A DNA stretch of 64,000 nt from Desulforhabdus amnigena (GTDB taxonomy: Bacteria; Desulfobacterota; Syntrophobacteria; Syntrophobacterales; Syntrophobacteraceae): NCBI RefSeq assembly GCF_027925305.1, contig NZ_BSDR01000001.1, positions 1,701,001-1,765,000 of the forward strand. Direction: 5' to 3'. The notes beneath the pieces are model-generated. The model was not told where the DNA came from and did not search any database. It was given only the letters and a program-made list of their open reading frames with translations. The position numbers and the translations under genes are program-made. Positions 16,785 through 25,231 of the stretch are shown in pieces (position 1 is the first letter of the stretch; every line of letters begins with the position of its first letter).

Positions 16785-17969
16785 ATGGATTGTGGAAAAT
16801 ACGATGATCCAAAACAGATGAGTGATACATTCTGGTTCGAACAAGGACCCATTCGGCCTCCCAGTGAAGCGGGAAGCCTTCTGCTGCGTTTCACAAGAAA
16901 CTGCCCCTGGAACAAATGCACCTTTTGCCCCGTGTACAAAGGGCAGAAATTCAGCCGGAGATCCTTGGGAGAAATCCGGAGGGATATCGACACCGTTCAC
17001 AAGATTATCGAGAAACTCCATCTCATTTCTCATTCCATGGGGGAGGGAGGCCGGTTGACCCGCCCGGTCTTGAATGCGGTCCTCACCAGCAACCGCTACG
17101 GCAATATCTTCCGCCATGTGGCGGTATGGTATTTTTCCGGCAAAGGAACCGTTTTCATTCAGGATGCCAACAGTCTCATGCTGCCTTCAGAGGAACTGGT
17201 ACAGGCATTGGTTTACCTCAAGGCGCAGGTCCCCGGAGTCAGGCGCATCACTTCCTATGCCCGAAGCAGCACCATCGCACGAAAAAACCTGGATGAACTG
17301 CAGGAAATTCGCGAGGCGGGGTTGGACAGGATACATATCGGTCTGGAAAGCGGATCGGACCGGGTTCTCCAATTCGTCAAGAAGGGCACCACCGCAGCAC
17401 AACATATCGAAGCCGGGCGCAAGGTCATCCAGGCCGGCATGACGCTTTCCGAATACATCATGCCCGGGTTGGGCGGCCGGGAGCTCTCCAGGGATCACGC
17501 ACTGGAGACGGCAAGGGTTCTCAACGCCATCGATCCTCATTTTATTCGGTTAAGAAGTCTGCGGATCCCTCCCCGGACGCCCCTGTACCAGGACAAGGTT
17601 GCAGGTCGGTTCACCCCTCTCCCGGACGATGACACGGTCCGCGAGATCCGCCTCCTGATTGAATCGCTGGAGGGAATCCAGAGCAAACTCACATCGGATC
17701 ACATCATGAATTTATTGGGCGATGTGCAAGGCACCTTTCCCCAGGACAAAGGGAGCATGCTCTCGGTAATCGACCGCTACCTGGATCTGCCTTATGAAGA
17801 CAGACTGCTTTACCGCCTCGGCCGTCGGGGTGGAGCATTGCAATCCGTTGATGATTTGTGGGATCCATCCCTGCGAGCCCGCCTGGAAAAGGCGCGCCGC
17901 GATTTGGAAGCCGAATCCGGGGCGGATCTGGAACAGATCATCACGGAGCTGGGGGATCAATATATTTGA
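16785..17969 (+). CDS. Radical SAM protein, COG1032-like
   Basis: Predicted [4Fe-4S]/SAM enzyme of unknown substrate. The cluster motif is NCPWNKCTFCP (cysteines at about residues 40, 45 and 48), giving C-x4-C-x2-C. Downstream are the radical SAM barrel landmarks RITSYARSSTI, LDRIHIGLESGSDRVLQFVKKG and YIMPGLGGRELS. No N-terminal B12-binding domain is present (394 aa). The C-terminal third (about residues 290-394) is outside the catalytic core. It is transcribed alone and followed by a long hairpin and a repeat. Confidence 0.85.
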   Translation: MDCGKYDDPKQMSDTFWFEQGPIRPPSEAGSLLLRFTRNCPWNKCTFCPVYKGQKFSRRSLGEIRRDIDTVHKIIEKLHLISHSMGEGGRLTRPVLNAVLTSNRYGNIFRHVAVWYFSGKGTVFIQDANSLMLPSEELVQALVYLKAQVPGVRRITSYARSSTIARKNLDELQEIREAGLDRIHIGLESGSDRVLQFVKKGTTAAQHIEAGRKVIQAGMTLSEYIMPGLGGRELSRDHALETARVLNAIDPHFIRLRSLRIPPRTPLYQDKVAGRFTPLPDDDTVREIRLLIESLEGIQSKLTSDHIMNLLGDVQGTFPQDKGSMLSVIDRYLDLPYEDRLLYRLGRRGGALQSVDDLWDPSLRARLEKARRDLEAESGADLEQIITELGDQYI

Positions 17970-17993
17970 GTGTGAACTTCACAATTCAAGGAC

Positions 17994-18035
17994 CTTGTCC
18001 GTTCATGCTGCGACACCTCGGCATGAACGGACAAG
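17994..18035. terminator. Perfect 15-base inverted repeat after the radical SAM gene
   Basis: CTTGTCCGTTCATGC and its exact complement GCATGAACGGACAAG are separated by 12 bases, starting 24 bases after the stop codon. There is no U-tract. It may act as a 3' hairpin or a protein-binding palindrome. Confidence 0.45.
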
Positions 18036-18041
18036 CGATTC

Positions 18042-18155
18042 AGAACCTATCCGGAAACCACCTGTGGACTTTGCGACACCCCCCTTGGTCCCCCCTCGAG
18101 GGGGGAATTAAAGGGGGATGTCCGCTGCCGAGGTAGGTTTTTGGATAGGCTCTTA
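18042..18155. repeat. Family B MITE-like repeat, copy 1
   Basis: Ends read AGAACCTATCCGGAAACC and GGTTTTTGGATAGGCTCT, an imperfect terminal inverted repeat. The interior holds GTGGACTTTGCGACACC, a CCCCCCTCGAGGGGGG palindrome and CGCTGCCGAGG. The terminal TTA supplies the TAA stop codon of the minus-strand membrane protein. Confidence 0.88.
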
Positions 18156-19496
18156 GTGATGCTCATGAACGTAAAAGGGCCATTTGTGGAAGAACCACTC
18201 GTTCCAGAGAAGCGGAATGATCCACCAGAAGTTCCAGATGAGGGATTCGCCATGGAGCAGTCTTTCTGCAATACCGTGTTCCATGTGATGGTTTCCCAAG
18301 CCCCAATGGCCGAAGTTGATGTAATAAAAGAAATAATAGTTCAAAGCGCAAAGAACGAGAACACCAATTGTCCTGAACCAGAAGGCGCCCCAGGAATCGA
18401 TGTCCGACATGGGACACATGTCGTCAAAATAATGGTGCCAGATAAGGAACGGAATCAGGGTAAAGCCCGCAATTTCTGCGGCATGGTACCAGAGGAAACG
18501 GGTCATGTTGTCTTTTGCGTGTTCGATCACCTGCCCCATGTCGGCCGGCAGCCAGGCACCGGCAATTTTCACGCAGGTGAGGGCAATGAGATATCCCAGG
18601 GCCACGTTGAAGATAAAAGAGATGAGTCCTTTCCAGGGCTGGGGAAGTTTGATGAGGGACCAGGGCTTCATTCTCCAGACATTGGGGGTCATGAAAAGCA
18701 CGATGATCATCCATTCCCACCAACCGAAAACCCAATGGACGTGAGGAGTCCCATTAATGTCGCCCCACCAGGGGAAATTCAGGCCGATAGATGTTCCCAG
18801 GGTCTTTCCGAAAACCATACCCCAGAAGGGTACGATCAGCACCGTGTAGAAAAAGAGGGTCAGAGTGGAACACCATCCGATTTCAGCCAACCCCGCCTGA
18901 GGTTGGGGAAGATCGCTGGGACGAACAGGCCATTTGCCAAAAAGAATGGTCACGAAAGGATAGCTGAAAAAACCTATGAGTACGTAACAGACCACGGCGC
19001 TCTCGGCAAAGTGCTTCGCTTTCATGGCATCCAGGCCCATGGTCTTCATTTCCGGCAATATGGCCTGCCCTGCAGCGAGCGAATCCGCAATGGCTTTTTG
19101 AATGGCTTCGGGCGGGATGGGCAACAGCACTTTCCCCGCTTCGGCCAAGGCATTGAGATTGCTTTGGCTGAGGAAATTAAAACCCAAACCAAGCACACGG
19201 TAAAAGATGACATGAATCACGAACCAAACGACTATCAAATTGACAATGGTTTCAATAATTCCTCGAAGGGGCTGAGGTAAATTTTGAAACGGCCAGTCCC
19301 CCAGGAACATGTGCTGCCAGAGCCCCACAAGAATCATCATTGCCAGGTACATGACAAAGGGATAAGGAAATGAGCCCACAGGCCCACGCGGATCGCTAAA
19401 AAGAAACCAAGTAATCCAAGCAACTAGCGTAAATACTACCAGAGAAATGATCCCGGTCAGGGGTTGCCCCCATCGTGCTCGAAGTTCTCCCGCCAT
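18153..19496 (-). CDS. Multi-spanning membrane protein with repeated LPQP motifs
   Basis: Family not recognised. The 447 aa protein is strongly hydrophobic with about ten candidate membrane helices, and is rich in W, F and H. A motif L-P-Q-P-x-x-G recurs at about residues 73, 196 and 284, each followed by a membrane helix, and a related GQPLTG occurs at about residue 10. This suggests an internally duplicated transporter or channel. The C-terminus is histidine-rich (HHMEHG, YVHEHH). ATG 19496 follows AGAGGAGCAC. The stop codon is formed at the edge of a family B repeat. It is monocistronic and divergent from the mutase operon. Confidence 0.8.
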   Translation of the reverse strand: MAGELRARWGQPLTGIISLVVFTLVAWITWFLFSDPRGPVGSFPYPFVMYLAMMILVGLWQHMFLGDWPFQNLPQPLRGIIETIVNLIVVWFVIHVIFYRVLGLGFNFLSQSNLNALAEAGKVLLPIPPEAIQKAIADSLAAGQAILPEMKTMGLDAMKAKHFAESAVVCYVLIGFFSYPFVTILFGKWPVRPSDLPQPQAGLAEIGWCSTLTLFFYTVLIVPFWGMVFGKTLGTSIGLNFPWWGDINGTPHVHWVFGWWEWMIIVLFMTPNVWRMKPWSLIKLPQPWKGLISFIFNVALGYLIALTCVKIAGAWLPADMGQVIEHAKDNMTRFLWYHAAEIAGFTLIPFLIWHHYFDDMCPMSDIDSWGAFWFRTIGVLVLCALNYYFFYYINFGHWGLGNHHMEHGIAERLLHGESLIWNFWWIIPLLWNEWFFHKWPFYVHEHH

Positions 19497-20254
19497 AATG
19501 TGCTCCTCTGTTCGCAATTTCACCCATAAAGTTTACTCATTCCATCCGTTAGACTTCTCCGAATCAGGATCGCTTAAGGAATACCTACACCCCCCTTCTC
19601 CATTTATGTATTTTTTTTCCATATAAATATTGCTGAGAATGATTCAAAGGAAATGATGGAATGGAATCGGAATACCGCAGGAAGACGAATGGGGTGAGAG
19701 AACAGGAGAAAGCGCAATCCGTCAGCGAATCAGTATTTAGTTGCAAGGCGGTATAACCCAGACAACTTCCTAGTACCGCATGAGTCATGATTCGGTCAAG
19801 AAAAATTTGTTTGACAATATATAACTCTCTGATTTAAGTGTTAGCTGTGCTTAAAGAGAACCAGACTCTTTATCCCCGAGCCGGACTGGCAGGATCCTGC
19901 GGGGATAAGATACCCATCTTCCACATCCTGTGACTCCTGCCGTTGCCGTTCATTTTTTGCTCCGCAGAGATTCATCGTTTTGAAGTTGAGTTTCCAATGC
20001 ATTTCGGTCCGCATGACGGGGTGGTTTTCGTTTTCCAAATGCCGGTCTGATCAGGCAGAGAGGTATGGGCTCAGCCCTCCCTTGATCGCAAAACACTCCC
20101 GCCGTACCTCTGACAGCACAGGTTTGCTGTAAAGCAGACGCTTCCATCCCTTGAAAAGGACCGAAAAGGGCAAAGGACCACGCTGCGTTGCGTTACGTCT
20201 GCCGAAGATGATCGACGCACAGTTTTGGGTGAAAAGTTGAGGAGGTAACATACA
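19497..20254. other. Long leader between membrane protein and mutase operon
   Basis: 758 bases without a supported gene. It holds a weak promoter-like TTGACA at 19811. A paired TTATCCCC / GGGGATAA lies at 19870-19908, and a 7-base stem AGAGGTA / TACCTCT at 20059-20111 encloses a GGGCTCAGCCC mini-hairpin. No canonical cobalamin riboswitch box was found. The mutase ribosome binding site GAGGAGGTAA is at its end. Confidence 0.45.
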
Positions 20255-21952
20255 ATGGGAAAAATGATGTCGGAAGCTGACTTGGAACGCATGGAAAAAG
20301 AATACAAAGAATGGCAGGCCGAATACAACAAGGCACTGAAAAAAATGCCCGAACGCCTCGGGCGGTTCTCCACGGTCTCGGACCTCGAAATCAAGCCTCT
20401 TTATACGCCTCTGGATCTCAAGGACAAAGATTATTTTGAAGACATCGGCCTTCCCGGCATGTATCCTTACACGCGCGGGGTCCAGAGCACCATGTACCGG
20501 GCCCGCCTGTGGACCATGCGCATGTTTGCCGGACTCGGCACCGCTCAGGATACCAATCAGCGCTTTCACTATCTCATCGATCACGGGGAAACGGGGCTGA
20601 GCACGGCCTTCGACTTCCCTACCCTCATGGGCTACGACACGGATTCTCCCCTGGCTCGAGGCGAGTGCGGCAAATGCGGCGTCGCCATCGACACCATCGA
20701 GGATATGCAGAGGCTTTTCGCCAACATCAACCTGGAGGAGGTAACCACCTCCATGACCATCAATCCTCCGGCTTCCATCATCTGGGCAATGTATATCGCC
20801 AATGCCGAAAATGAAGGATTCGATCGCAAGAAACTCGGAGGAACCATCCAGAACGATTGCCTCAAGGAATTCATTGCACAGAAGACTCTCATGCTCCCCC
20901 CCGAACCAAGTCTGCGTCTAGTCACAGATACCGTCGAGTTTGGAACACGGGAAGTTCCCCGCTGGAACACCATCAGCATCAGCGGATATCATATTCGCGA
21001 GGCCGGTTCCACTGCGGTCCAGGAATTGGCTTTCACCATCTACGATGGAATCACCTATGTGGAAGAAGGTATAAAAAGAGGCCTCAATGTCGATGACTTC
21101 GCCGGAAGGCTTTCCTTCTTCTGGAATTCCCACATCGACTTTTTTGAGGAAATAGCCAAAATGCGGGCAGGCCGCCGCATGTGGGCCCGCATCATGAAAG
21201 ACCGGTTCCACGCAAAAAATCCCAGGTCCATGCTGATGCGTTTCCATACGCAGACGGCAGGGTGTTCGCTCACCGCCCAGGAACCCTACAACAACATCAT
21301 TCGCACCACGACAGAAGCTCTGGCCGGAATACTCGGCGGCACACAATCCCTGCATACCAATTCCCTGGATGAAGTCTACATGATTCCCAGTGAAGAAGCC
21401 GTCCTCATTGCCCTGCGAACCCAACAGATTCTGGCTGAAGAAGCGGGCGTCGCCAACGTCATCGATCCACTCGCCGGTTCCTACTTCGTAGAAGCTCTCA
21501 CGGACAAAATGGAAGAAGAGGCCAATGCCTATATCCGCAAATTGGATGAACTCGGAGGCATGGTCGCCGCCATCGAACGAGACTATCCGCAAATGGAAAT
21601 CTCCGATGCAGCTTACCACTTTCAGCAACAGATCGAACGGGGCGAGAAGGTGATTATCGGTGTCAATAAGTACCCATCCGACCGGCCCGAACTCGAATTC
21701 ATTCTCAAGATCGATGAATCCGTTGAAAGAGGGCAAATCGAGAGGACGCAGCAGTTCAAGGAAAAGCGGGACAAGGTCGGACTCCAGAAGGCCATGGACG
21801 AACTTCGCCGTCGCTGTGAAGGCCCTCCGTGCTGGGAGAACAATGTGATGCCCGCCTTGATCGACGCCGTACGGGCCGGAGCTACAGAGCAGGAGTGCTG
21901 CGATCTTTATCGCGAGGTTTTCGGCACCTACAGTGACCCGGGATCATTTTGA
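20255..21952 (+). CDS. AdoCbl-dependent acyl-CoA mutase large subunit, isobutyryl-CoA mutase type
   Basis: Catalytic TIM-barrel subunit (565 aa) of a B12-dependent acyl-CoA mutase; it lacks the B12-binding domain, which is encoded separately at 22145. Family landmarks are TMYRARLWTMR, GLSTAFDFPTLMGYD, GTIQNDCLKEF, SISGYHIREAG, QTAGCSLTAQEPYNN and GGTQSLHTNSLDE. The residue equivalent to substrate-contacting Tyr89 of methylmalonyl-CoA mutase is Phe91, and the equivalent of Arg207 is Gln209. That Phe/Gln pair marks isobutyryl-CoA mutases, so isobutyryl-/n-butyryl-CoA or another branched acyl-CoA is a likelier substrate than methylmalonyl-CoA. Automated annotation would probably say methylmalonyl-CoA mutase. 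The ATG follows GAGGAGGTAACATACA. Confidence 0.9.
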   Translation: MGKMMSEADLERMEKEYKEWQAEYNKALKKMPERLGRFSTVSDLEIKPLYTPLDLKDKDYFEDIGLPGMYPYTRGVQSTMYRARLWTMRMFAGLGTAQDTNQRFHYLIDHGETGLSTAFDFPTLMGYDTDSPLARGECGKCGVAIDTIEDMQRLFANINLEEVTTSMTINPPASIIWAMYIANAENEGFDRKKLGGTIQNDCLKEFIAQKTLMLPPEPSLRLVTDTVEFGTREVPRWNTISISGYHIREAGSTAVQELAFTIYDGITYVEEGIKRGLNVDDFAGRLSFFWNSHIDFFEEIAKMRAGRRMWARIMKDRFHAKNPRSMLMRFHTQTAGCSLTAQEPYNNIIRTTTEALAGILGGTQSLHTNSLDEVYMIPSEEAVLIALRTQQILAEEAGVANVIDPLAGSYFVEALTDKMEEEANAYIRKLDELGGMVAAIERDYPQMEISDAAYHFQQQIERGEKVIIGVNKYPSDRPELEFILKIDESVERGQIERTQQFKEKRDKVGLQKAMDELRRRCEGPPCWENNVMPALIDAVRAGATEQECCDLYREVFGTYSDPGSF

Positions 21953-22012
21953 CGGAAGACAGACCCTTTTGGGTTTTGACCTGTCAAACACTTCTATTCA
22001 TTTCAGACCATA

Positions 22013-22130
22013 TTAAGAGCCTATCCGAAAACCTACCTCGGCAGCGGACACCCCCCTTTAATTCCCCCCTCGAGGGGGGACCAAGGGGGGTGTCGCAAAG
22101 TCCACAGGTGGTTTCCAGATAAGGTTCTAA
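22013..22130. repeat. Family B MITE-like repeat, copy 2
   Basis: Runs from TTAAGAGCCTATCCGAAAACC to GGTTTCCAGATAAGGTTCTAA in the opposite orientation to copy 1. It sits between the two mutase subunit genes; the ribosome binding site of the B12 subunit (AAGGAGGAAC) begins at its right edge. Confidence 0.88.
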
Positions 22131-22144
22131 GGAGGAACATTTCC

Positions 22145-22564
22145 ATGAGCGGAGACAGGAAACTGCGTATATTGATCGCCAAGCCGGGACTTGACGGCCA
22201 TGACCGTGGAGCTCGTATCATAGCGAGGGCTTTTCGTGATGCAGGATTTGAAGTCGTGTACACGGGATGCCATCAGACCCCCGAACAGATTGTCCACACC
22301 GCCCTTCAGGAGGATGTGGACATCATAGGTCTCAGCATTCTATCCGGCGCCCATACTTATTCCTTTCCACGCGTTATGGAATTGCTCAAGGAAAACAATG
22401 CGGAAGACATCACGGTCATTGGGGGAGGAATTTTTCCCATTGAAGATATCCCGAAGTTGAAGGCTGTCGGCATAAAAGAAATTTTTGAACCCGGAGCGAG
22501 GCTGGAAGATATAACCAACTGGGTGAAGACCAACGTGCAGCCGCGCCAGGCATTGCAGGCGTAA
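22145..22564 (+). CDS. B12-binding small subunit of acyl-CoA mutase
   Basis: 139 aa Rossmann-like cobalamin-binding domain. It carries DGHDRG (D-x-H-x-x-G, the base-off histidine ligand, about residues 18-23), then LSILSGAHT and VIGGGIFP. The length matches the separate small subunit of isobutyryl-CoA mutase (IcmB-like) and clostridial-type split mutases. It pairs with the large subunit at 20255; a family B repeat separates the two genes. ATG 22145 follows AAGGAGGAAC. Confidence 0.92.
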   Translation: MSGDRKLRILIAKPGLDGHDRGARIIARAFRDAGFEVVYTGCHQTPEQIVHTALQEDVDIIGLSILSGAHTYSFPRVMELLKENNAEDITVIGGGIFPIEDIPKLKAVGIKEIFEPGARLEDITNWVKTNVQPRQALQA

Positions 22565-22697
22565 TGTAAACGAGCACTGGTCTCCTGTCTGTTTAAACAC
22601 CATGGTGGGCAAGGCTCCGCTTTTGCCCGCCATGCATAAAAAGTTTCCCTGCCGTTCTGAACTTCAGCTCAAATGTCAGGAAAAGAAGGCACAATCC

Positions 22698-23654
22698 ATG
22701 AGTATTATTGAACAAATTATAGCCGGAGACGTCCGGGCAACAGCGCGTCTGCTTCGGGATATCGATGATCAGGCGTCGTCGGCACGCTCGATTCTCAAGG
22801 ACCTTTACCCTCACACGGGAAAGGCATACATCATCGGTCTTACCGGTTCTCCGGGTGTCGGAAAAAGCACCCTCGTGGACCAGCTCGCCATGCGTTTCAG
22901 GAAGGAAAACCTCACTGTCGGCATACTCGCTGTCGATCCCACCAGCCCCTTCACCGGAGGAGCGATACTCGGGGATCGCATCCGTATGCAACGACATTTC
23001 CTGGATCCCGGCGTCTTCATCCGCAGCCTGGCAACTCGCGGACACTTCGGAGGTCTCACCCGGTCCACCAACGATATGATCAATGTGCTCGACGCCATGG
23101 GAAAGGACATCATTCTCGTGGAAACCGTCGGCGTAGGCCAGGACGAGGTGGAGATCGCCAACAGCGCCCATACCACGATTCTCGTGACGATCCCCGGCAT
23201 GGGAGATGAGGTACAGGCGATAAAAGCGGGCATCATGGAAATCGGAAGTATTTTCGTGGTAAACAAGGCAGACCGGGAGGGATCCCGCAAGACAATACGA
23301 GAACTACGCAATATCATTGAACTCGGCCTGCGCCGTAAAGAAGATTCCGGATGGGAACCTCTGATTGTGGAAACGGAAGCGGTCAAGGGGCGCGGTATAG
23401 AGGAACTGTATCAAGCCATTGAAAAGCACCGGGAATATCTCCTCGCAAACGACAAAGGCCAGTTGGACATTGTTCTCCAAAAACGGGCGCGGAACCAGCT
23501 CATAGAAATCCTGCGCGATGAAGCTCTCAAGGTAATCCTGCAGCGTATCGAATCTCGAGGTGTGTCACTGGAAAGCCTGGTCCAAAAAGTGAAAGACAAA
23601 GAAGCCGACCCCTATTCCCTTGTACATGAGGTGCTTCAAGAAGAACTCAAGTAG
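22698..23654 (+). CDS. meaB: Mutase-associated GTPase MeaB/ArgK
   Basis: G-protein chaperone that gates AdoCbl loading and protects the mutase from inactivation. It has the P-loop GLTGSPGVGKSTL, the segment LAVDPTSPFTGGAILGDRIRM, VETVGVGQDEVE and the guanine-specificity motif VVNKAD. The start is placed at ATG 22698 (MSIIEQ), preceded by GAAGG; an earlier in-frame ATG at 22602 would add 32 atypical residues. It lies downstream of the B12-binding subunit in the same operon, which supports assignment to this mutase. Confidence 0.93.
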   Translation: MSIIEQIIAGDVRATARLLRDIDDQASSARSILKDLYPHTGKAYIIGLTGSPGVGKSTLVDQLAMRFRKENLTVGILAVDPTSPFTGGAILGDRIRMQRHFLDPGVFIRSLATRGHFGGLTRSTNDMINVLDAMGKDIILVETVGVGQDEVEIANSAHTTILVTIPGMGDEVQAIKAGIMEIGSIFVVNKADREGSRKTIRELRNIIELGLRRKEDSGWEPLIVETEAVKGRGIEELYQAIEKHREYLLANDKGQLDIVLQKRARNQLIEILRDEALKVILQRIESRGVSLESLVQKVKDKEADPYSLVHEVLQEELK

Positions 23655-23668
23655 GCATGTGCTTCGCT

Positions 23669-23732
23669 GCTGATGGCTCATGGCTGATGGCTGATGGCTC
23701 ATGGTTCATGGCTCATGGCTGATGGCTGATGG
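23669..23732. repeat. Family G degenerate heptamer repeat, copy 1
   Basis: About nine tandem units close to ATGGCTC / ATGGCTG, directly after meaB. A related array occurs at 50380-50452. Confidence 0.75.
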
Positions 23733-23750
23733 TTTATTGAATGATTTCCC

Positions 23751-24761
23751 CTACTTCTTGGCAAGAAGACACTCATATGCATCGGTCATCCTGACGAAGG
23801 TTTCATGATCTCCTCCTTTGTCAGGATGAGCTTTTTTGGCGCATTGACGGTAAAGCTGAATCAACTCCTTCCGGGTCATGCTCTTGAATGTTTCAACGGA
23901 TATTCCGAATACCTTGCAGGCTTCCACCGTAGGAATAGACCTGGTCACCTTGTTCCGATGATGGAATTCCCTTCTTCGAAAGAATTCCTTGATGTAGTTG
24001 TCCAGTGAACCGCCGGAAAATTCATGATCGAAATACATGACGGCGTAGCGCACCAGAAAGGGATGCAGGGAACCGTCTTCCGGAACGTCCATTCCTTTGA
24101 AAAAGCGGTGGTCTGCATTCAACCGGCAGAGTTCCTCAAGGAAATACGAATCCACCCTTTCCGGGTCGAGTCCGATGGGATGATTCCTGAGAAGATGCGC
24201 AGGAAAATACGACTGAAGATGCAGTGCGGTGTAAATGTAAAGGCGCACCTCGTGAGGACGCAGCATTTTTTCCATTTCCTCGATCGTGTGCTCGATTTCG
24301 TCCCTGCTCTTTTCCAGCAGGATGTTTAGGAACTTCCATGGCCTTCCCTCGAGGTCCCCAATATCCACGCGACCTACCCTCAAAAAGTGCATCCTGCGCC
24401 TGTCAAATGAATGCAGGTCTTGTTGATGTGCGTATAGTTCGTCGTTGGAAAAGGATTTCCAGGGACTATGAATGCTTCGATGGTTGCTGAATTTTTCCAG
24501 GATCTGCCGGACGTAGGGATCAAGGAATGGGAAAAAGGCCTTTTCAAGGTCTTCGGATGTGTAATCTACCCCTTTTTCCTGGAGAGTCTCCTCGATCTCT
24601 GGTTTGAAATAAAAACCACACCCCCCGGGATACTCGATATATTCGGCAGGATCTTTTCCCAAATCCATTAAATCGCGAAACTTCCAACATTCATTGTCTC
24701 TATAAGTTTCACGCAATATATAACGGTACCCGCTTCCTTCACGCACGAGTCTTAAATACAA
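23751..24761 (-). CDS. Protein with C-terminal J domain
   Basis: The last 60 residues form a J domain: helices around CKVFGISVETFKSMTRKEL and the invariant HPD in KKAHPDKGGDHETF, followed by YECLLAKK. J domains recruit and stimulate DnaK. The first 270 residues are charged and helical and match nothing I recognise; no zinc fingers or G/F region are present, so it is not a general DnaJ. The start is placed at TTG 24761, which has AGGAGG six bases upstream; an earlier TTG at 24785 falls within the edge of a repeat. It is a candidate client-specific co-chaperone. Confidence 0.72.
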   Translation of the reverse strand: MYLRLVREGSGYRYILRETYRDNECWKFRDLMDLGKDPAEYIEYPGGCGFYFKPEIEETLQEKGVDYTSEDLEKAFFPFLDPYVRQILEKFSNHRSIHSPWKSFSNDELYAHQQDLHSFDRRRMHFLRVGRVDIGDLEGRPWKFLNILLEKSRDEIEHTIEEMEKMLRPHEVRLYIYTALHLQSYFPAHLLRNHPIGLDPERVDSYFLEELCRLNADHRFFKGMDVPEDGSLHPFLVRYAVMYFDHEFSGGSLDNYIKEFFRRREFHHRNKVTRSIPTVEACKVFGISVETFKSMTRKELIQLYRQCAKKAHPDKGGDHETFVRMTDAYECLLAKK

Positions 24762-24780
24762 GACAACCCTCCTCTTGTTC

Positions 24781-24908
24781 AGCAATTCTCATTTTGGATG
24801 TCTCTCATGATATTGGCATTTCCAACATCCCCCTTGATCCCCCTTCAAAGGGGGACTTTATCCAAAAAATTCCCCCCTCGAGGGGGGCAGGGGGGTGTAG
24901 GTTTTTCT
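24781..24908. repeat. Family D repeat, copy 1
   Basis: Starts AGCAATTCTCATTTTGG, then TCTCATGATATTGGCATTTCC and a CCCCCCTCGAGGGGGG palindrome. Its right end lacks the matching inverted end seen in the copy at 45.95 kb. Copies also lie at 37.7 and 45.95 kb. Confidence 0.75.
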
Positions 24909-25231
24909 ATCGATTCTTCAACCCTCTATAAAAAATAACATATGCTTTTTTGAAAACCAATTCCTCACGACCACCTTACTGGATGGCCGACGGTTGAATC
25001 GAGGGAAAGTGAGAGCAATGTTTCTGTGTGAAAAAAAGAATTGAGTGTGGCCTTTTTGGAACGATGCAGGAGGGTGCGTTCAAACCGATCGGTAGCGCCG
25101 CCTTCCACGGCGGCGTTTTTGAGTCAAGAAACTTCCGATCAGGTGCGGGGTGGTAATTAAAGCCTATGAGAGGCTGTCTGAAAATTCCTCTGCTTGGGAG
25201 CCGAACCTGCTTCGATTCCCCCCTTGAGGGG

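Noticed and set aside
18141-19280. A 379-codon plus-strand open frame over the LPQP membrane protein
   Set aside because: Its translation is low-complexity and charged, with no motifs; the minus strand gives a coherent membrane protein with a good ribosome binding site.
19497-20254. Cobalamin riboswitch upstream of the mutase
   Set aside because: I could not find the conserved B12 box or the expected arrangement of stems; only unassigned short stems are visible.
20255-21952. Calling the mutase methylmalonyl-CoA mutase
   Set aside because: Overall similarity fits, but both substrate-discriminating positions are of the isobutyryl-CoA mutase type.
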